Source: CAYZGU01 sp964478165
Lineage (GTDB): Bacteria; Poribacteria; WGA-4E; JAJDTR01
Direction: 5' to 3'
DNA: 64,000 bases
NCBI GenBank assembly: GCA_964478165.1
Contig: CAYZGU010000020.1
Coordinates: 1-64,000 of the forward strand
The notes beneath the pieces were generated by a model that searched no databases, was not told the DNA's origin, and was given only the letters and a program-made list of their open reading frames with translations. A program made the translations under genes and the position numbers. How positions within the stretch are numbered: position 1 is the first letter of the stretch; every line of letters starts with the position of its first letter. Below are positions 28,894-36,941 of this stretch, in pieces.

Positions 28894-28985
28894 GAACGGA
28901 GTTCAAAAAATTTGCATTGGTTGCCCGATCTTGTACTTCATCCACGGTTTATTTTTCCACTGTATCAACTCTTAGGAGGTCTAGT

Positions 28986-29255
28986 ATGGCTAGCGAAGCT
29001 TTGGGATTAGTTGAAACAAAAGGACTTGTCGGTGCTATTGAAGCGGCTGACACAATGGTGAAAGCGGCGAATGTTTCGCTGATTGGCAGGGAGCAAATTG
29101 GCGCGGGTTACGTAACAGTAATGGTTCAAGGCGATGTGGGAGCGGTTCAGGCGGCCACAGATGCCGGCGCAGAAGCTGCAAAGACCGTTGGTGAACTCAT
29201 CTCGGTACATGTCATTCCGCGTCCGCATGTAGATGTGCAAAACATGCTTGTTTGA
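28986..29255 (+). CDS. Microcompartment shell protein, BMC-H (EutM/PduA-type)
   Basis: An 89-aa single BMC-domain protein that forms the hexagonal tiles of a bacterial microcompartment shell. It starts MASEALGLVETKGLVGAIEA and contains VTVMVQGDVGAVQAATDAG and the C-terminal VHVIPRPH, all characteristic of EutM/PduA/CcmK. A frame extends upstream to 28917, but the ATG at 28986 has AGGAGG at good distance and gives the family length. The aldehyde dehydrogenase gene follows after 102 bases. No second shell gene (pentamer BMC-P or BMC-T) lies in the window, so other shell genes must be elsewhere if a closed compartment is made. Confidence 0.95.
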   Translation: MASEALGLVETKGLVGAIEAADTMVKAANVSLIGREQIGAGYVTVMVQGDVGAVQAATDAGAEAAKTVGELISVHVIPRPHVDVQNMLV

Positions 29256-29357
29256 GGGTAGGTGTTTGGGACCGCGGTATTCGGACTTGGCGGAAAACTG
29301 CGAATCAATGCTTAATTTCGAATCCGTAAGCCTAGTGGGCAGAAAGCGGAGGTTCTA

Positions 29358-30785
29358 ATGGCGGAAATAAACCCCGACCAAATTGAAGAGATTGTTTCAC
29401 AGGTGATTCGCAATCTTCGAAGTGGTGACCAGATTTCTTCGGCACCGACGAACAACGCGAGCGAAGGCGCACCACAATCGGGCATGTATATGCATGCCGA
29501 GGGAGCCATCGCTGCAGCGAAGCTCGCGCAAGAAGAGTTTGTTAAACTCGGATTTGCCAAACGGAGGCAGATTGTCGAGGCAATAAAACAGGCATCGCTT
29601 GCAAATGCTAAGCGTCTTGCCGATTTGGCGGTCGAAGATACAAAGATGGGGAGGGCGGAACACAAACTTATGAAAAACGAGGGGGCTGTGAACCTTTCTT
29701 CTGGTGTGGAAGATCTGCATTCAGAAGCGGCAACGGGCGATGAAGGAACGCTCCTCGTTGAATATGTTCCCTTTGGTGTGATACATTCGATTACACCCAC
29801 AACAAACCCGACATCTACGGTTATTAACCACGCGATTATCATGTTATCCGCAGGAAATTCGGTGGTGTTTAGCCCGCATCCAAATGCCGCACGGTGCACG
29901 CAGGAAGCAGTGGTGATGATTAATGAAGCAATTGTCAAAGCAGGAGGACCACCTGACATGCTCACTGCTGTTGCGGATGCTACGTTACGCACCGTGAAAG
30001 AGATAATGACACATGCGGATGTTGCAATGGTTGTGGCTACAGGCGGACCCAGTGTTGTAAAAGCGGCGTTGACCAGTGGAAAGAAGGCGATTGCGGCTGG
30101 GCCGGGTAATCCGCCAGCGATTATCGACGAAACAGCGGATATAGAGAGTGCTGCCAGGCATGTCGTTGATGGTGCTAGTTTTGATAACGATCTTCTCTGC
30201 ATTGGTGAGAAGGCCCTTTTTGTTGTGGATTCTGTTGCTAATTCGACGATTCGTCAGATGCAAGATAATGGTGCTTATCTCCTTAGTGCAGCCGAGCTTA
30301 AGGCGGTAGAGAAGATTGTCGCGAAGGATCGCGATGTCAACAAAGATTACATAGGAAAAGACGCAATTCTCATTCTAGATGCTGCTGGAATTCGTGCCCC
30401 GGCGAATACCGTCGCAGTTGCGGCCACGGTAGAACCAGAGCACCGATTCGTCATGGAGGAGTTTCTCATGCCAATACTCCCCATAGTGCGAGTGCGAAAT
30501 TTTGAGGAAGCGCTTGATGGTGCGATTGCGGCGGATGGTGGACGGGCCCATACCGGGATGCTTCACACTAACGATATGAGACGAGTTACGCGGTTTACTC
30601 AGGCTGTGAATTGGAATATTGTTGTTGTAAACGCACCCTCGTATGCATGCGCGGGTCTTGGTGGTGAGGGTTTTCTGGCTATGACAATTGCGGGCCCAAC
30701 AGGCGAGGGGTTTACGCGACCTCGCACTTTTACCCAACAGCGGAGACTGACGATTTCCGGAGATCTATCGGCGCATACTATGTAA
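29358..30785 (+). CDS. CoA-acylating aldehyde dehydrogenase, EutE/PduP-type
   Basis: A 475-aa enzyme that oxidises an aldehyde to acyl-CoA with NAD and CoA inside a microcompartment. The catalytic Cys281 lies in FDNDLLCIGEKAL; the cofactor side shows PTTNPTSTVINHAI and AAGPGNPPAIIDETADI. The first 20 residues (MAEINPDQIEEIVSQVIRNL) form an amphipathic helix followed by a flexible Ser/Ala/Asn linker, as in the encapsulation peptides of PduP and EutE. GGAGG lies 5 bases before the ATG. It follows the shell gene in the same direction. The window has no diol dehydratase, ammonia lyase or aldolase beside it, so the aldehyde source is unknown. Confidence 0.94.
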   Translation: MAEINPDQIEEIVSQVIRNLRSGDQISSAPTNNASEGAPQSGMYMHAEGAIAAAKLAQEEFVKLGFAKRRQIVEAIKQASLANAKRLADLAVEDTKMGRAEHKLMKNEGAVNLSSGVEDLHSEAATGDEGTLLVEYVPFGVIHSITPTTNPTSTVINHAIIMLSAGNSVVFSPHPNAARCTQEAVVMINEAIVKAGGPPDMLTAVADATLRTVKEIMTHADVAMVVATGGPSVVKAALTSGKKAIAAGPGNPPAIIDETADIESAARHVVDGASFDNDLLCIGEKALFVVDSVANSTIRQMQDNGAYLLSAAELKAVEKIVAKDRDVNKDYIGKDAILILDAAGIRAPANTVAVAATVEPEHRFVMEEFLMPILPIVRVRNFEEALDGAIAADGGRAHTGMLHTNDMRRVTRFTQAVNWNIVVVNAPSYACAGLGGEGFLAMTIAGPTGEGFTRPRTFTQQRRLTISGDLSAHTM

Positions 30786-31529
30786 CTGTAGGCAATGGAA
30801 AGGGTATACGTCTAACAGATGAGTCTTATAGAGGGTAATGTGTCTGAGTCAGATTTTTCGGTATCTCTGAAAAATTCGAGCAAGTGGTGGATACCGATTC
30901 TATTGTGATTAGAGTTCCGAACCCTCATGTGCTGGGAGTTTATCTCCAGATTCATTGACTTGTTAAGTAAATCAAGAGTTGTGCTTGCACTGTAGGTTCC
31001 GAGTGACGTGTTCAAGGTTGGTGTATGAGGCCGCTTACGATGCGCAAATGTAGGCGACGGCACTTTCCTTTTGGTCAGTTTTTCCGTCATGTCGGACTGA
31101 GTTGGTCGGAGTAGGTGGCTCGGCTAATCGAGGATTCCAAACTATCTTTTCGTCATATTCTATGCATTTCATCAGCGTACCACGTGTTGCAAGATGGAAA
31201 ATGGATTTGACATAGCTCTGAATTATTTGCGTTTTGTTCTCTAACTCGGTTTCCTATGCCTGTACCCTCTGTAAATAATCTGCCCAAACCTCAGTTAATC
31301 CGCCAACTAAGATTGACTGAGGATTTTCTTTTTCGGGGAAGGATCCGAAAGATTCTCCGTTCTTAAAATCCGGTATCAGGTTTGTGGAGTTTGGTCCGTT
31401 TTTTTTGAAAACAAGTAAGGTTTTATCTGGATTCTGAAGCGCTGTGTTTTGTCTGGAGATTTTCAGGGACGGTCACGGGTTCTTAACCAAGCTGCGAGAA
31501 CATGATTGGCGTCTTGGAGGCGAAAGATC
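30786..31529. other. Gene-free region of 0.7 kb
   Basis: I see no supported coding sequence, RNA gene or strong hairpin here. It separates the microcompartment pair from the pdxJ unit, so the latter probably has its own promoter. Confidence 0.5.
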
Positions 31530-32255
31530 ATGATAAACTTGAGTGTGAACGTGAATAAGATAGCAACTCTGCGAAATTCTCGAGGTGGTGATATCCCAAA
31601 TGTTCTCCAAGCTGCGCAGACTTGTATTGATGCTGGAGCGCAGGGTATCACGGTCCACCCGAGGCAGGACCAACGTCACATAAAACCCCATGATGTCTAT
31701 GAGCTTGCCGAGTTGGTTGCCGTTGAATTTAATATTGAATGTGATCCACAACCTGGTCTCCTTGACATGGTACTACAGGTCTCTCCAACGCAATGTACTC
31801 TTGTTCCGGTCGTTGCGGGTGAGATTACAAGCCATATGGTTTGGGATTTGCACAGGGATGGTAAAATGCTGAAGCCAGTTGTACAGAAGCTCAAAGACGC
31901 AGGGATTCGCGTGAGTCTCTTTAGCGGTGTTGACCTTCACCAAATCGGATTGTCAAAGAAGATTGGCGCAGATCGCATTGAATTTTTTACCGAGCCCTAT
32001 GCCTCCGCGAAAACGCAATGGTCGATAAAAGATCAGTTCAACTTGCTCGTTACGGCTGCCAAAAGGGCGATTGAGCTTGGACTTGATGTGAATGCGGGTC
32101 ACGACCTTAATCTGGATAATTTGTCTCTTCTGTGCGGCCTGCCTGGTTTGGCTGAGGTTTCTATTGGCCACTACCTGATTAACGACGCAATCTATATGGG
32201 GCTTGAAAACGCTGTCAAGGCATACCGTAGAGCACTAGGCCAACAGGTGGAGTGA
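31530..32255 (+). CDS. pdxJ: Pyridoxine 5'-phosphate synthase
   Basis: A complete 241-aa PdxJ, which joins 1-deoxyxylulose 5-phosphate and 3-amino-2-oxopropyl phosphate into pyridoxine 5'-phosphate. Family motifs: LSVNVNKIATLRNSRG (start), GITVHPRQDQRHI, QCTLVPV, GADRIEFFTEPYA and VNAGHDLNLDNL. The ATG at 31530 has GGAGG nine bases upstream; a TTG at 31506 is less likely. The stop codon overlaps the start of the HAD phosphatase gene, so the two are translationally coupled. Confidence 0.95.
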   Translation: MINLSVNVNKIATLRNSRGGDIPNVLQAAQTCIDAGAQGITVHPRQDQRHIKPHDVYELAELVAVEFNIECDPQPGLLDMVLQVSPTQCTLVPVVAGEITSHMVWDLHRDGKMLKPVVQKLKDAGIRVSLFSGVDLHQIGLSKKIGADRIEFFTEPYASAKTQWSIKDQFNLLVTAAKRAIELGLDVNAGHDLNLDNLSLLCGLPGLAEVSIGHYLINDAIYMGLENAVKAYRRALGQQVE

Positions 32256-32902
32256 TGCGTTCTTGCGCGATTTTCGATCTTGATGGTACAATTATTGACC
32301 GTTCTTCAGAGCAGGTGTTTCTCGAGTATCTTTTGGAGCGAGGCGAGATTCCAATCTGTAATTTGTTTCGTTGGATTGCCTATTTTATTAGGACCGGTAG
32401 TCTGCGAAAGGCGAAGGCGCATAAAATATATCTGCACCGGTTAAGTTACGATCACGCGCGTGACGTGGCCGAGACTTGTTTCAGAGAACGCCTCCTCGAC
32501 AGAATCTCTCCCAGGGTTTTTGATCTAATCGCGCATCACCGTTCGGAGGGGCGCGTTGTCGTTCTTTTATCTGGATCGCTGGAGATTCTAGTCCGGTCGT
32601 TTCATTGTCATCTCGAAACAGACTTGATGATTGGGTATCAACTAGAAACACTCGATGGGTATTTTACAGGGGCTCGAATAGGTTTGAACCCCTATGCTGA
32701 AAACAAGGCGCTTTACGTTCAAGAGCTTGCCAGAGCACATGGTCTGGATCTTGTGCAGTCTTATGCCTATGGCAATCATTATTCCGACGTTCATAAACTT
32801 GCGTTAGTTGGGAATCCGGTCGCCGTAAACCCCGATCGGAGATTAAGTCAAATTGCGAAAAAAAATGGCTGGCAGATCGAAGAGTTTCATCGCGAAATCT
32901 GA
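32255..32902 (+). CDS. HAD-superfamily phosphatase (subfamily IB, SerB-like)
   Basis: A 215-aa HAD hydrolase. Motif I is FDLDGTII with nucleophile Asp8 and acid Asp10, motif II is VVLLSGS, a motif III lysine is plausible in YAENKALYV, and motif IV is YGNHYSDV. The layout and the C-terminal NPDRRLSQIAKKNGW resemble the IB subfamily, with a helical cap between motifs I and II. The ATG shares bases with the TGA of pdxJ (TGATG), so the two products are made together. That coupling raises the possibility that it dephosphorylates a B6 vitamer, but phosphoserine or a lipid phosphate are equally possible. Confidence 0.85.
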   Translation: MRSCAIFDLDGTIIDRSSEQVFLEYLLERGEIPICNLFRWIAYFIRTGSLRKAKAHKIYLHRLSYDHARDVAETCFRERLLDRISPRVFDLIAHHRSEGRVVVLLSGSLEILVRSFHCHLETDLMIGYQLETLDGYFTGARIGLNPYAENKALYVQELARAHGLDLVQSYAYGNHYSDVHKLALVGNPVAVNPDRRLSQIAKKNGWQIEEFHREI

Positions 32903-33004
32903 GGTGCGAAAGTTTACTTTCTGTGCCGCGTTGTTTTTGCTAGTCATTTGCCTTTTCCGGGCCTTTCCTCATACGCTTATCTCCGGTTGCTATACCATAG
33001 ACTC

Positions 33005-34420
33005 ATGACTAGATCTACTTGTGATGCGTATCTCATAGGAAGTGAACAGAGGCCATTGCGCGTAGCGGTTATTGGTTCAGGTCCCTCTGGTTTCTATGCC
33101 ACAGATCTCCTGTTGCGGAAACAAGGCATCGTTATTAATGTGGATGTTTTTGATAAACTTCCGGTACCCTATGGCCTCGTTCGGTTTGGGGTTGCTCCCG
33201 ATCATCAGAACATCAAATCAGTAGTAAAAGGCTACGAGAAGATTGCGGAAGATTCTCGGTTTCGTTTCTTTGGGAATATCCAGTTGGGGAAAGATATCCA
33301 GTTGGGGAATCTCAAGAATTATTATGATCAGATTGTCTACGCCGTAGGTGCCGAGACAGATCGCAAACTGAAGATTCCGGGTGAGATGCTTTCGGGGAGT
33401 TATACTGCTACTGAACTTGTGGCCTGGTATAATGGCCACCCTGCGCATGTTGATGCCAAATTCGATTTGTCGCATGAATGCGTGGTTGTAGTGGGTGTGG
33501 GTAACGTTGCGATGGATGTGACGCGAATTTTGGCAAAGTCTCCTGATGAATTAGCAGCGAGTGACATGACGGACTTCGCTCTGGAGACTCTACGCGCCAG
33601 TAAGTTCAAAGAAATTGTCGTTCTGGGACGCCGAGGGGCTGCGCAAGCAGCATTTACCCCTAAGGAAATCAAGGAAATTGGCGGACTTGATGGGGTAGAT
33701 CTTGTGGTTAATCCCGAAGATCTAGTACTAGACAGTGAATCCGAAAAATTGGTAGAAGCCGATAAACAGGTACGCGCGAACGTCGAATACTTGACCCGGA
33801 AATCACGCGATGGCTTTGGTACAAATTCTAAAAAGGTGAGATTGCGTTTCCTTCGTTCACCAGTGGAGATTATCGGGACGAATGGGCGTGTCACTGCTGT
33901 TAGGATTGAGAAGAACGTGCTTTCCAAGGATGGGGATGGCATCATGCGCAGTCAAGGAAGCGGGCAATATGAGCATATCCCGTGTGGCGCAATCTTCCGG
34001 TCTGTAGGCTATCATGGTGTTCCTTTGCCTGGAGTGCCTTTCGACGATCTAAACGGGGTTATTCCGAATGACCGCGGGCGCGTAATAAACCCTGAGACGC
34101 TCGAGCCCGTTGCGGGACAGTACGTTGTTGGTTGGATTAAGCGTGGACCCACAGGTCTCTTGGGGACTAACAAGGGCGACGCGGCTGAAACCGTGAGTGC
34201 AATGCTTGAAGATATTGAGGGTGAATCGGCTCCTTTGTTGAGTGATCAGGCTTCTGAGGAAATCGTGTCATTTCTGAATTGCAGAGGTGCCTGCTATCTG
34301 ACTTATTCTGATTGGAAGGAGTTGGATCTCCTAGAGATTGAGAAAGGTGAGGCACTAGGCAAGGTTCGACAGAAATTTGTACGCCTGCCTGATATCCTTA
34401 AGGCCGTGGGGAAGGGATAA
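33005..34420 (+). CDS. Ferredoxin/adrenodoxin-NADP reductase (FprA type)
   Basis: A 471-aa FAD enzyme that passes electrons between NADPH and ferredoxin. The FAD site is VIGSGPSGFYATDLLL (residues 23-38), followed by VDVFDKLPVPYGLVRFGVAPDH, a hallmark of the adrenodoxin reductase group. The NADPH site shows VVGVGNVAMDVTRIL, and the C-terminus has GWIKRGPTGLLGTNKGDA. The ATG at 33005 gives the usual start; no good ribosome binding site is present and a TTG at 32948 cannot be excluded. It lies 102 bases after the HAD gene. It could serve the ferredoxin used by the indolepyruvate oxidoreductase, but that is only inference. Confidence 0.93.
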   Translation: MTRSTCDAYLIGSEQRPLRVAVIGSGPSGFYATDLLLRKQGIVINVDVFDKLPVPYGLVRFGVAPDHQNIKSVVKGYEKIAEDSRFRFFGNIQLGKDIQLGNLKNYYDQIVYAVGAETDRKLKIPGEMLSGSYTATELVAWYNGHPAHVDAKFDLSHECVVVVGVGNVAMDVTRILAKSPDELAASDMTDFALETLRASKFKEIVVLGRRGAAQAAFTPKEIKEIGGLDGVDLVVNPEDLVLDSESEKLVEADKQVRANVEYLTRKSRDGFGTNSKKVRLRFLRSPVEIIGTNGRVTAVRIEKNVLSKDGDGIMRSQGSGQYEHIPCGAIFRSVGYHGVPLPGVPFDDLNGVIPNDRGRVINPETLEPVAGQYVVGWIKRGPTGLLGTNKGDAAETVSAMLEDIEGESAPLLSDQASEEIVSFLNCRGACYLTYSDWKELDLLEIEKGEALGKVRQKFVRLPDILKAVGKG

Positions 34421-34579
34421 ATAGTTGCATCTTGGTAAAACTGACGATTGCATGTGCTTGTAAACTGAATAGTTTCCGCGTCTGTAAACACTGGTAAGCT
34501 GAGGTATTGTGAAGTTGATTGAAATTCAGCTTGTTTGTTTCCAATCGACAATGATCAACTTATCGAATCAGGGAAGTGT

Positions 34580-35305
34580 ATGCGCCTCGAAAAGTACATT
34601 GCCAGGTGTGGTGTTGCATCGCGACGGACGACACAGAGGCATATTAAGCTCGGCAGGGTCACTGTCAATGGAGAAACCGTATTTATCCCCGGGACATCTA
34701 TCCAACCGAAGAGGGATCTTGTTGAATTTGATGGCAGACGTGTCGAGGAAACTTCTGCGCACGTCTACGTGATGCTTAACAAGCCTCCGGGATATATAAC
34801 CACGCGTTGTGATGAGCGCTCTCGTCCAACAGTCATGGAACTCGTTCGCGGCATTCCAGAGCGGATATACCCCGTGGGACGACTCGACCGAGATAGCGAG
34901 GGGTTGCTACTCATGACAAATGATGGCGACTTTGCGTACGCTCTTACCCACCCACGACATGAAGTCCGGAAAAGGTACATTGTCTGGGTGAAGGGCAGGC
35001 CGAGTGAACAGGAGATAGATCGACTACGCAATGGAGTTGAGATTGAAGGCGGCTGTACTGCCCCGGCAACTCTGATTCCAATCGCATATCGAAAAGGCGG
35101 TACACAATTCACGGTTATTATACATGAGGGAAAGAAAAGACAAATACGCCGCATGTTTCAGGCTGTACAGTTTGAGGTGATTTCGCTAAAACGAGTAGCA
35201 ATCGGTGCGTTGGTGCTAGGTGGTCTTCCGCAGGGGCACCATCGGAGACTGAACGCAACGGAAATCGAAAGCCTTCGAAGGGGAACTACCCTAGGATTTC
35301 GGTAA
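34580..35305 (+). CDS. RsuA/RluB-family pseudouridine synthase
   Basis: A 241-aa enzyme that converts uridine to pseudouridine in ribosomal RNA. An S4 RNA-binding domain occupies residues 1 to about 58 (MRLEKYIARCGVASRR), followed by the catalytic domain with YPVGRLDRDSEGLLLMTNDG, where Asp103 is the catalytic residue, and the family signature GKKRQIRRMF. Length and layout fit RluB-type enzymes acting on 23S rRNA; RsuA-like activity on 16S rRNA cannot be excluded. GGGAAG precedes the ATG at 34580. Confidence 0.93.
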   Translation: MRLEKYIARCGVASRRTTQRHIKLGRVTVNGETVFIPGTSIQPKRDLVEFDGRRVEETSAHVYVMLNKPPGYITTRCDERSRPTVMELVRGIPERIYPVGRLDRDSEGLLLMTNDGDFAYALTHPRHEVRKRYIVWVKGRPSEQEIDRLRNGVEIEGGCTAPATLIPIAYRKGGTQFTVIIHEGKKRQIRRMFQAVQFEVISLKRVAIGALVLGGLPQGHHRRLNATEIESLRRGTTLGFR

Positions 35306-35356
35306 GTAACCATTTTTAGCTAAAGGGTGTGTAGGCGGCGGTCGGCTTGAGTTTGC

Positions 35357-36268
35357 CTATTTGTCAGCTGCTTGGGCCTTAACCTGTTCCAGTACCTGTA
35401 TTGCGAGTTTCCTAGTAGTTGCATCCGCCGCTTCCTGCAATTTTGTCAGTGTTGCAATCGCTTTCTCATATTTTTTTTGAATGGCGTAGGTCACACCGAG
35501 GTAGTATTGTGCGCGTTCATAATTCCCGCTTTGACTGTATTTCTGAATAACGGTCTGAAAGTGGGTTTCAGCTTTTTGGAAGTAATCTTGCGCGTTTTTG
35601 TCGTCAACGTGATCCCCATAGTAGAGTCCCAGCTTAATGTGTAGCTGTGGCAAGAGCCCTGATTCATTTTTCGGATCAAGTGTAAAGCTTCTCTCTGCGA
35701 GACGTAGGCCCTTTTTGAAAGCTTTTCGGTTCAGGTAGATGAGCGCAAGCTCAGCGTTCATCTGCGGGTTATCGGGCTGCGATTTTATCCGCTTGTTCAA
35801 TGACTGTAATTCTGCCTCAACTTTAAGTGTGTTTTCCATGATTCTCACAAAACTGTCAGGTTCAAACACCTGTTGGAGTGGTGGCTCGGCGATAAAATTA
35901 CCTTCGTAGTCAACGAGGGCAACTGCGGGAATTGCTACTCCGGGTCCTCCTATGTATTTTTTATAAGCTGTGACGTTGTGAGGGCTTGCATCGAGATCAA
36001 GCTTCAGGTTCACGAACTGTTTTGACACTTCAACAACTGTTTTGTCATTAAATGTAGTGGCGTCCAGCCGCTTACATGCGCCTCACCAGTCAGCGAAAAA
36101 GTCAATTATTATTGGTTTAGCATCCTCTTTTGCTTTAGCGAGACCCTTTTCTAAGGACTTTCCCCACTCGATTTTCTCTGCTGAAAATGCAGACGAAGTG
36201 AGGCTAAGAGCAAAAATCAGAATCGCGAGTTGGTTATAGAACTTATATGTCCATACTTGGCTTAACAT
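35357..36268 (-). CDS. Secreted thioredoxin-TPR selenoprotein with in-frame TGA (Sec62)
   Basis: Read as one gene through the TGA at 36083-36085, this encodes 303 residues. The start at 36268 has GGAAGGA eight bases upstream. Residues 1 to about 30 form a Sec signal peptide (LAILIFALSLTSSAFSA). The thioredoxin-like domain then runs IIIDFFADW-U-GACKRLDATTF, so the TGA stands exactly at the first cysteine of CxxC (position 62), with Cys65 intact. The fold continues past the TGA in the same frame, including the cis-proline in GVAIPAVALVD (Pro114). From about 145 to the end, TPR-like helical repeats follow. A hairpin with apical loop UGGAC begins 6 nt after the TGA and fits a bacterial SECIS. I infer selenocysteine; a nonsense mutation is the main alternative. 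Likely role: periplasmic thiol redox. Confidence 0.82.
36052..36085 (-). promoter_or_regulatory. Recoded TGA with SECIS-like hairpin
   Basis: On the minus strand, TGA (36083-36085) is followed after 5 nt by a stem (36052-36077): four pairs, a bulged A, two pairs, a C-A mismatch, three G-C pairs, and the five-base loop UGGAC at 36062-36066. The loop starts 17 nt after the TGA and has a G in its first two bases, as required by published bacterial SECIS models. Confidence 0.7.
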
Positions 36269-36439
36269 CGATTTTGTCCTTCCACGTAGGGTTTACCTCA
36301 CAGTGGCGTTAACCACCAGTTCTTGACAACACACTAGTGCAAACCTTTGCGATTCGTAGTGAGAAAGTTTGCGCACTACCGAAACAAGTCGATGAATCGA
36401 GGCTGACGAACTACTGAGTTTGAGGCGAATCAAATCGTT

Positions 36440-36685
36440 CTATTTGTTTTCAGTGGCATTAGCTTTCGTGCTTGGTTTCCTTGCCGGTTTTTCCACGGGG
36501 GTTTGTGACCTAATTTTTTCAAATGTGGTGGTAGTTGTTGTTTTGCTACTCAAAGTTGTTCTGCATCTGCGGCAGGAGAGAATTATTTTCACCAATTTGC
36601 CAGCTTTGCCAACTTTGTTGTGTTTTATTTTAATCTCGACGTATCGGCTGCAACGAGCACACCATTGTTCTTTGCGGGCTAACAT
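36440..36685 (-). CDS. Small zinc-ribbon protein, function unknown
   Basis: An 81-aa basic protein. Two CxxC pairs (Cys9/Cys12 and Cys38/Cys41) separated by 25 residues form a probable zinc ribbon, and a Lys/Thr/Ser-rich tail without predicted fold follows. I do not recognise a named family. AAAGGAGC seven bases before the ATG supports translation. It lies between mnmE and the thioredoxin-TPR gene on the same strand. The ribbon and basic charge suggest nucleic-acid or ribosome binding. A plus-strand frame over the same bases lacks such support. Confidence 0.7.
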   Translation of the reverse strand: MLARKEQWCARCSRYVEIKIKHNKVGKAGKLVKIILSCRRCRTTLSSKTTTTTTFEKIRSQTPVEKPARKPSTKANATENK

Positions 36686-36941
36686 CAGTTGCTCCTTTAT
36701 CAGGAAGGCATTGATCGTTAATAGTTCTACGGACTGTCTTCTCGGTTAATAGGTCGACGAATAAGAACTCCCTAAGTGATTATTTCGCATTTGCAACGAG
36801 TCGAGCAGACAGTCCTTATACAATGTAGAGCATTGTTTACAATGAACCATAGGTGTTTTCTGCTTTGGCAGACCAACAACACTATTTGGTTTTCCCGCCT
36901 AAAGTTGATTCATCGCCTCGGTAGTTGCCTTCAATCAAAGG

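Larger units (their letters stand above)
27981..28985. other. Divergent 1-kb regulatory region before microcompartment genes
   Basis: No supported gene. It holds the hairpin at 28397-28439, a short inverted repeat cttga-N8-tcaag near 28813-28830 and the promoter at 28865-28893. Its length and divergent setting suggest control of both flanking units. Confidence 0.5.

Noticed and set aside
28710..28895. Small frame upstream of the microcompartment genes
   Set aside because: It runs into the promoter region and shows no protein features.
36083..36268. Reading the thioredoxin N-terminal half as a separate short gene or a pseudogene
   Set aside because: The frame continues past the TGA without loss, the active-site context is otherwise intact, and the downstream part has no ribosome binding site of its own (its apparent start is a GTG inside a beta strand).
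36420..36749. Plus-strand frame over the zinc-ribbon gene
   Set aside because: No ribosome binding site or family resemblance; the minus-strand gene has both a good site and paired CxxC motifs.
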